From contig JAFSHJ010000103.1 of the NCBI GenBank assembly GCA_017440425.1, forward strand, positions 1-7,204: 7,204 nt of DNA. Direction: 5' to 3'. Below the pieces are notes generated by a model, which saw only the letters and a list, made by a program, of their open reading frames with translations, searched no databases and was not told the DNA's origin. Below, piece by piece: positions 4,903 through 7,204 of this stretch; within the stretch, counting starts at the first letter, position 1, and every line of letters starts with the position of its first letter. A program made the position numbers and the translations under genes. The stretch is from Oscillospiraceae bacterium (lineage in GTDB: Bacteria > Bacillota > Clostridia > Oscillospirales > Ruminococcaceae).

Positions 4903-6930
4903 ATGCGCAACAAAATCAACGGCATCGCTGTATGCAACCCGGTGGAGCTCGACCGTGAATATATGCTGTTCACTGCAGATTACGCCATTGCCCACGGCAT
5001 CAACCATTATCAGATAGTGGGTCCCATCCACAACCCGGAAAAAGGCAACATCGACGGAATGACATTCTACCGCAAATATTCTCAGTTCAACGATGAGAAA
5101 AATGCGGAATATGTGCGTTTTTGTGAATCCGTTGTCAATGAGGTGTGCGACAAGCTCTTCCTCGCCGGAATCAAAACCTATATGTGGCACCACGAGCTCG
5201 AGGTTCCCATCCGCTTCAAGGAAGCATTTCCCGAGATCCTCAACGAAAGCGGTGACGTAGAGGTAACTCACCCTCTTATCCGTGATTTTCTGGAGAACAA
5301 GCTGGCAGATTTCTTTGCAGCCTATCCCAAGATCGACGGCGTTATCCTCACTCTGCACGAGACAAGGATCCCGCTGCTTAAACTCAAAAACCAAAAGCTC
5401 TCCAAGATGGATCGTGTAAAATACGTTACCGAAATTTTATACAACACCTGTAAAAAGCTTGGAAAAGAGCTCATCGTCCGTCCCTTTGCCAGCATTGAAG
5501 AGGACTACGAGATGATGACCAAGGCATATGAGCAGATATCCGAAGAGATGGTCATTATGGATAAGTGGACCCAGTTCGACTGGTCTCTCACCCTGCCCGA
5601 AAACCGCTTCTTCAACAAGATAAAGAAGAATCCTCTGCTGGTGGAGACGGATATTTTCGGTGAATATTTCGGACTCGGCAAGCTGCCCATAATGCTGAAG
5701 CATCACATTGAAAAGAACTACAGCTACTGTGAAAAGTTTTCTCCCATCGGTTATATGTCCCGCATTGACAGAGCCAACTATCACTCTTTTGGTGATGTGA
5801 ACGAGGTAAACTACAGTATTATGGAGGCTCATCAAAACGGCGAAGACGTTGATGCCGCTATCGATGCATTCTTTGCGGAACGTTACGGCGATGCAGGCAC
5901 AGATGTCCGCCGCCTGATGGAAAACACCGAAGATATCCAACGCAGGATATTCTATCTCAACAACTATTATTTCACCCAGGGAAGCCGCTTCCCCCACATC
6001 AACCACAGCAAAAACCATTTCTTCTTCGAAATGATGAAGGAAGAGCATTATCTTCTCTCCAGAGAGTGGTTTATTCCCAAGGATTGGGAGCGCGGCAGCA
6101 TTGAACAGCTGCTTGAGGAAAAAGCCTCCGCCGTTGCCGATTGTATAAAGGACACAGAGCTTCTTGCGGCACTGGAAGGCAGGATACCCGATGAAGAATA
6201 CCTCTCCCTCAAAGACAAATTCCAAAACCTTTATTATGTTGCACTTGCATGGCAGCAGCTCACAAAGGTGTTCATCAGCTACACCAAATATTTTGAGGTT
6301 GGCGGTCAGCACTATGAAGATGAGTTGAATGCTGCGCTCTCTGCCCTTGAAACTGTTGACAGCGAGGCGGTTTCCGTTCTCGGAGACAAATTTTATATCC
6401 GCGCACTCAAGGTGGACCAACTTGGCAGACATTGCTCCGATTCCCCCATTCTCACCTTTATCGATGAGGTCAAAACCTCTTTTGCCATCGACAGAGAAGC
6501 AACAGCACGGCTTTCTGCGGAAGATCTTTGTGATTATGTTGTTTGCGGAAGTGCCGTTGAGGGACACAAGCTCAAAAAAGAGGTAAACTTCAGCGACACC
6601 TATCTTTTCGAGGACGGCGTCTGCCGTATTCCCGGCACCAACCGCGGCACTTCCTTCTCCGTTGTCAACACCCACGGCTGGTTTGGCTACGAAATGAAGG
6701 TAAGACCCTTGTGCCAAAACACAATTACCGTTACCGCAAAAGGCAGCAACGGAAACATCTGTTTTAAGCTCACCGTAAACGGCGAGGAATTCGAGATAAA
6801 CGAGGCTTTTGACGGCAAAAAAGAATTCACGTTCCTTTTTGATGAAAAGCAGGGCAAAGATACCGCCGATATCCGCATCGACCGCATTACAGGATTTACC
6901 CCGTTCATCTACGAGATAAAAATCAAATAA
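4903..6930 (+). CDS. Putative cytoplasmic glycoside hydrolase, GH67 alpha-glucuronidase-like barrel with C-terminal beta-sandwich
   Basis: 675 residues, no signal peptide. Residues 1 to about 325 read as a TIM barrel, about 325-540 as a helical region, and about 542-675 as a beta-rich domain resembling the sandwich (DUF6805-like) found on some GH127 enzymes. Barrel motifs resemble GH67. GVILTLHETRIP puts Glu153 at a strand end where the acid is expected. WTQFDW (Asp226) and VETDIFGEYFG (Glu254) parallel the IDF and ITQEYLG segments that carry the paired base residues of GH67, as I recall them. GYMSRIDR (283-290) and WHHE (95-98) may line the pocket. The N-terminal GH67 domain is absent, since the barrel starts almost at residue 1. 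The substrate is unknown; an intracellular sugar-acid-linked oligosaccharide is plausible. No transporter or sugar gene is adjacent. Start: ATG 4903 with AAGGTGAT 5 bases upstream; the in-frame GTG at 4894 is part of that ribosome site. Confidence 0.85.
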   Translation: MRNKINGIAVCNPVELDREYMLFTADYAIAHGINHYQIVGPIHNPEKGNIDGMTFYRKYSQFNDEKNAEYVRFCESVVNEVCDKLFLAGIKTYMWHHELEVPIRFKEAFPEILNESGDVEVTHPLIRDFLENKLADFFAAYPKIDGVILTLHETRIPLLKLKNQKLSKMDRVKYVTEILYNTCKKLGKELIVRPFASIEEDYEMMTKAYEQISEEMVIMDKWTQFDWSLTLPENRFFNKIKKNPLLVETDIFGEYFGLGKLPIMLKHHIEKNYSYCEKFSPIGYMSRIDRANYHSFGDVNEVNYSIMEAHQNGEDVDAAIDAFFAERYGDAGTDVRRLMENTEDIQRRIFYLNNYYFTQGSRFPHINHSKNHFFFEMMKEEHYLLSREWFIPKDWERGSIEQLLEEKASAVADCIKDTELLAALEGRIPDEEYLSLKDKFQNLYYVALAWQQLTKVFISYTKYFEVGGQHYEDELNAALSALETVDSEAVSVLGDKFYIRALKVDQLGRHCSDSPILTFIDEVKTSFAIDREATARLSAEDLCDYVVCGSAVEGHKLKKEVNFSDTYLFEDGVCRIPGTNRGTSFSVVNTHGWFGYEMKVRPLCQNTITVTAKGSNGNICFKLTVNGEEFEINEAFDGKKEFTFLFDEKQGKDTADIRIDRITGFTPFIYEIKIK

Positions 6931-6944
6931 CTTTCCAAACAATC

Positions 6945-6975
6945 AAAACCACCGGCAATGCCGGTGGTTTTCTTG
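6945..6975 (+). terminator. Rho-independent terminator of the glycosidase gene
   Basis: The arms AAAACCACCGGC (6945-6956) and GCCGGTGGTTTT (6960-6971) form a perfect 12-bp stem around AAT. It begins 14 bases after the stop codon. The T tail is short (TTTTCTT) but the stem is strong. Confidence 0.88.
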
Positions 6976-6979
6976 GTGC

Positions 6980-7020
6980 AAAAATTAAAGCTGCGGTAAG
7001 CATTTTGCTTCCACAGCTTT
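6980..7020 (-). terminator. Rho-independent terminator of the right-edge leftward gene
   Basis: AAAGCTG (6987-6993) pairs with CAGCTTT (7014-7020). A further inner stem (AAGCA/TGCTT plus GG/CC, with one bulged base) closes on a short loop. Read leftward, it is followed by AATTTTTGC. It lies 6 bases after the stop codon of the leftward gene. Together with the preceding hairpin it insulates two converging genes. Confidence 0.75.
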
Positions 7021-7026
7021 TGTTAA

Positions 7027-7204
7027 TTATTTGAATCTTCTCAAAAACTTTGGTCTAAACCATTCAACGTATGCAGAGACAAGTCTTGTTGTGGCAAAAT
7101 CGTAGACAATAAACACCACGTTGCCCAGTCCCAGCAGCACAAGAGCGGAATATTTTCCGAATGCGCCCATCTCCGTGAGGATATCCGGCATCTGGAACAC
7201 GAAA
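7027..7204 (-). CDS. C-terminal 58 residues of an unidentified integral membrane protein
   Basis: On the minus strand an open frame enters from the right edge and ends at TAA (7029-7027), giving 58 residues. The visible part begins FVFQMPDILTEMG. It has one clear membrane helix (about residues 17-35 of the fragment, YSALVLLGLGNVVFIVYDF) and ends in the amphipathic basic tail FRPKFLRRFK. The positive tail suggests that the C-terminus is cytoplasmic. A terminator directly follows, and the coding frame has no internal stop, which supports a real gene. The start and most of the protein are outside the window, so the family cannot be named. A small multi-helix transporter component is one possibility, but nothing here proves it. 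Confidence 0.75.
   Translation of the reverse strand, partial: FVFQMPDILTEMGAFGKYSALVLLGLGNVVFIVYDFATTRLVSAYVEWFRPKFLRRFK

Noticed and set aside
5437..6942. 501-codon leftward open frame inside the glycosidase gene
   Set aside because: It is antisense to a gene with a good ribosome site, promoter, terminator and recognisable motifs. Its translation is rich in Phe, Cys and Val with no recognisable motif; it results from codon bias on the other strand.

Overview
The window looks like a chromosomal segment of a low-to-mid-GC anaerobic Bacillota of class Clostridia, probably a gut Ruminococcaceae/Oscillospiraceae-type organism. The reasons are strong Shine-Dalgarno sites, TTGACA/TATAAT-like promoters with 17-base spacers, a perfect CIRCE operator (the HrcA heat-shock repressor site), a PASTA kinase-family protein with the clostridial SIKEYFP motif, and frequent hairpin-plus-T-run terminators. 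The assignment is by style and gene content, not by a marker gene.

Layout. The left 3.1 kb reads leftward. It holds the 5' end of a gene cut by the window edge (TTG start, perhaps miaB), a membrane-anchored Ser/Thr kinase homologue with two PASTA domains whose catalytic motifs are destroyed (a pseudokinase), a small two-helix membrane protein with a CxxC/CxxC zinc-ribbon-like tail, and an Hsp20-family small heat-shock protein. At 3113-3426 lies a 314-base divergent control region with a perfect CIRCE, several promoter candidates and a second palindrome. To the right, reading rightward, are a cytoplasmic PepC/bleomycin-hydrolase-type cysteine aminopeptidase and a 675-residue putative glycosidase. 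The glycosidase has a barrel resembling GH67 alpha-glucuronidase and a C-terminal beta-sandwich. At the right edge is the C-terminal end of a leftward membrane protein.

Almost every complete gene has its own promoter candidate and its own terminator, so the segment looks like a row of single-gene transcription units rather than an operon. The clearest functional link is between hsp20 and the aminopeptidase. They are divergent around CIRCE, which suggests a proteostasis pair in which one holds unfolded proteins and the other recycles peptides. The best CIRCE-overlapping promoter points toward the peptidase.

No mobile element, CRISPR array, tRNA or rRNA was seen. The most interesting items are the pseudokinase, the CIRCE arrangement, and the glycosidase, whose three candidate catalytic acids can be lined up with those of GH67 although the usual N-terminal domain is missing.
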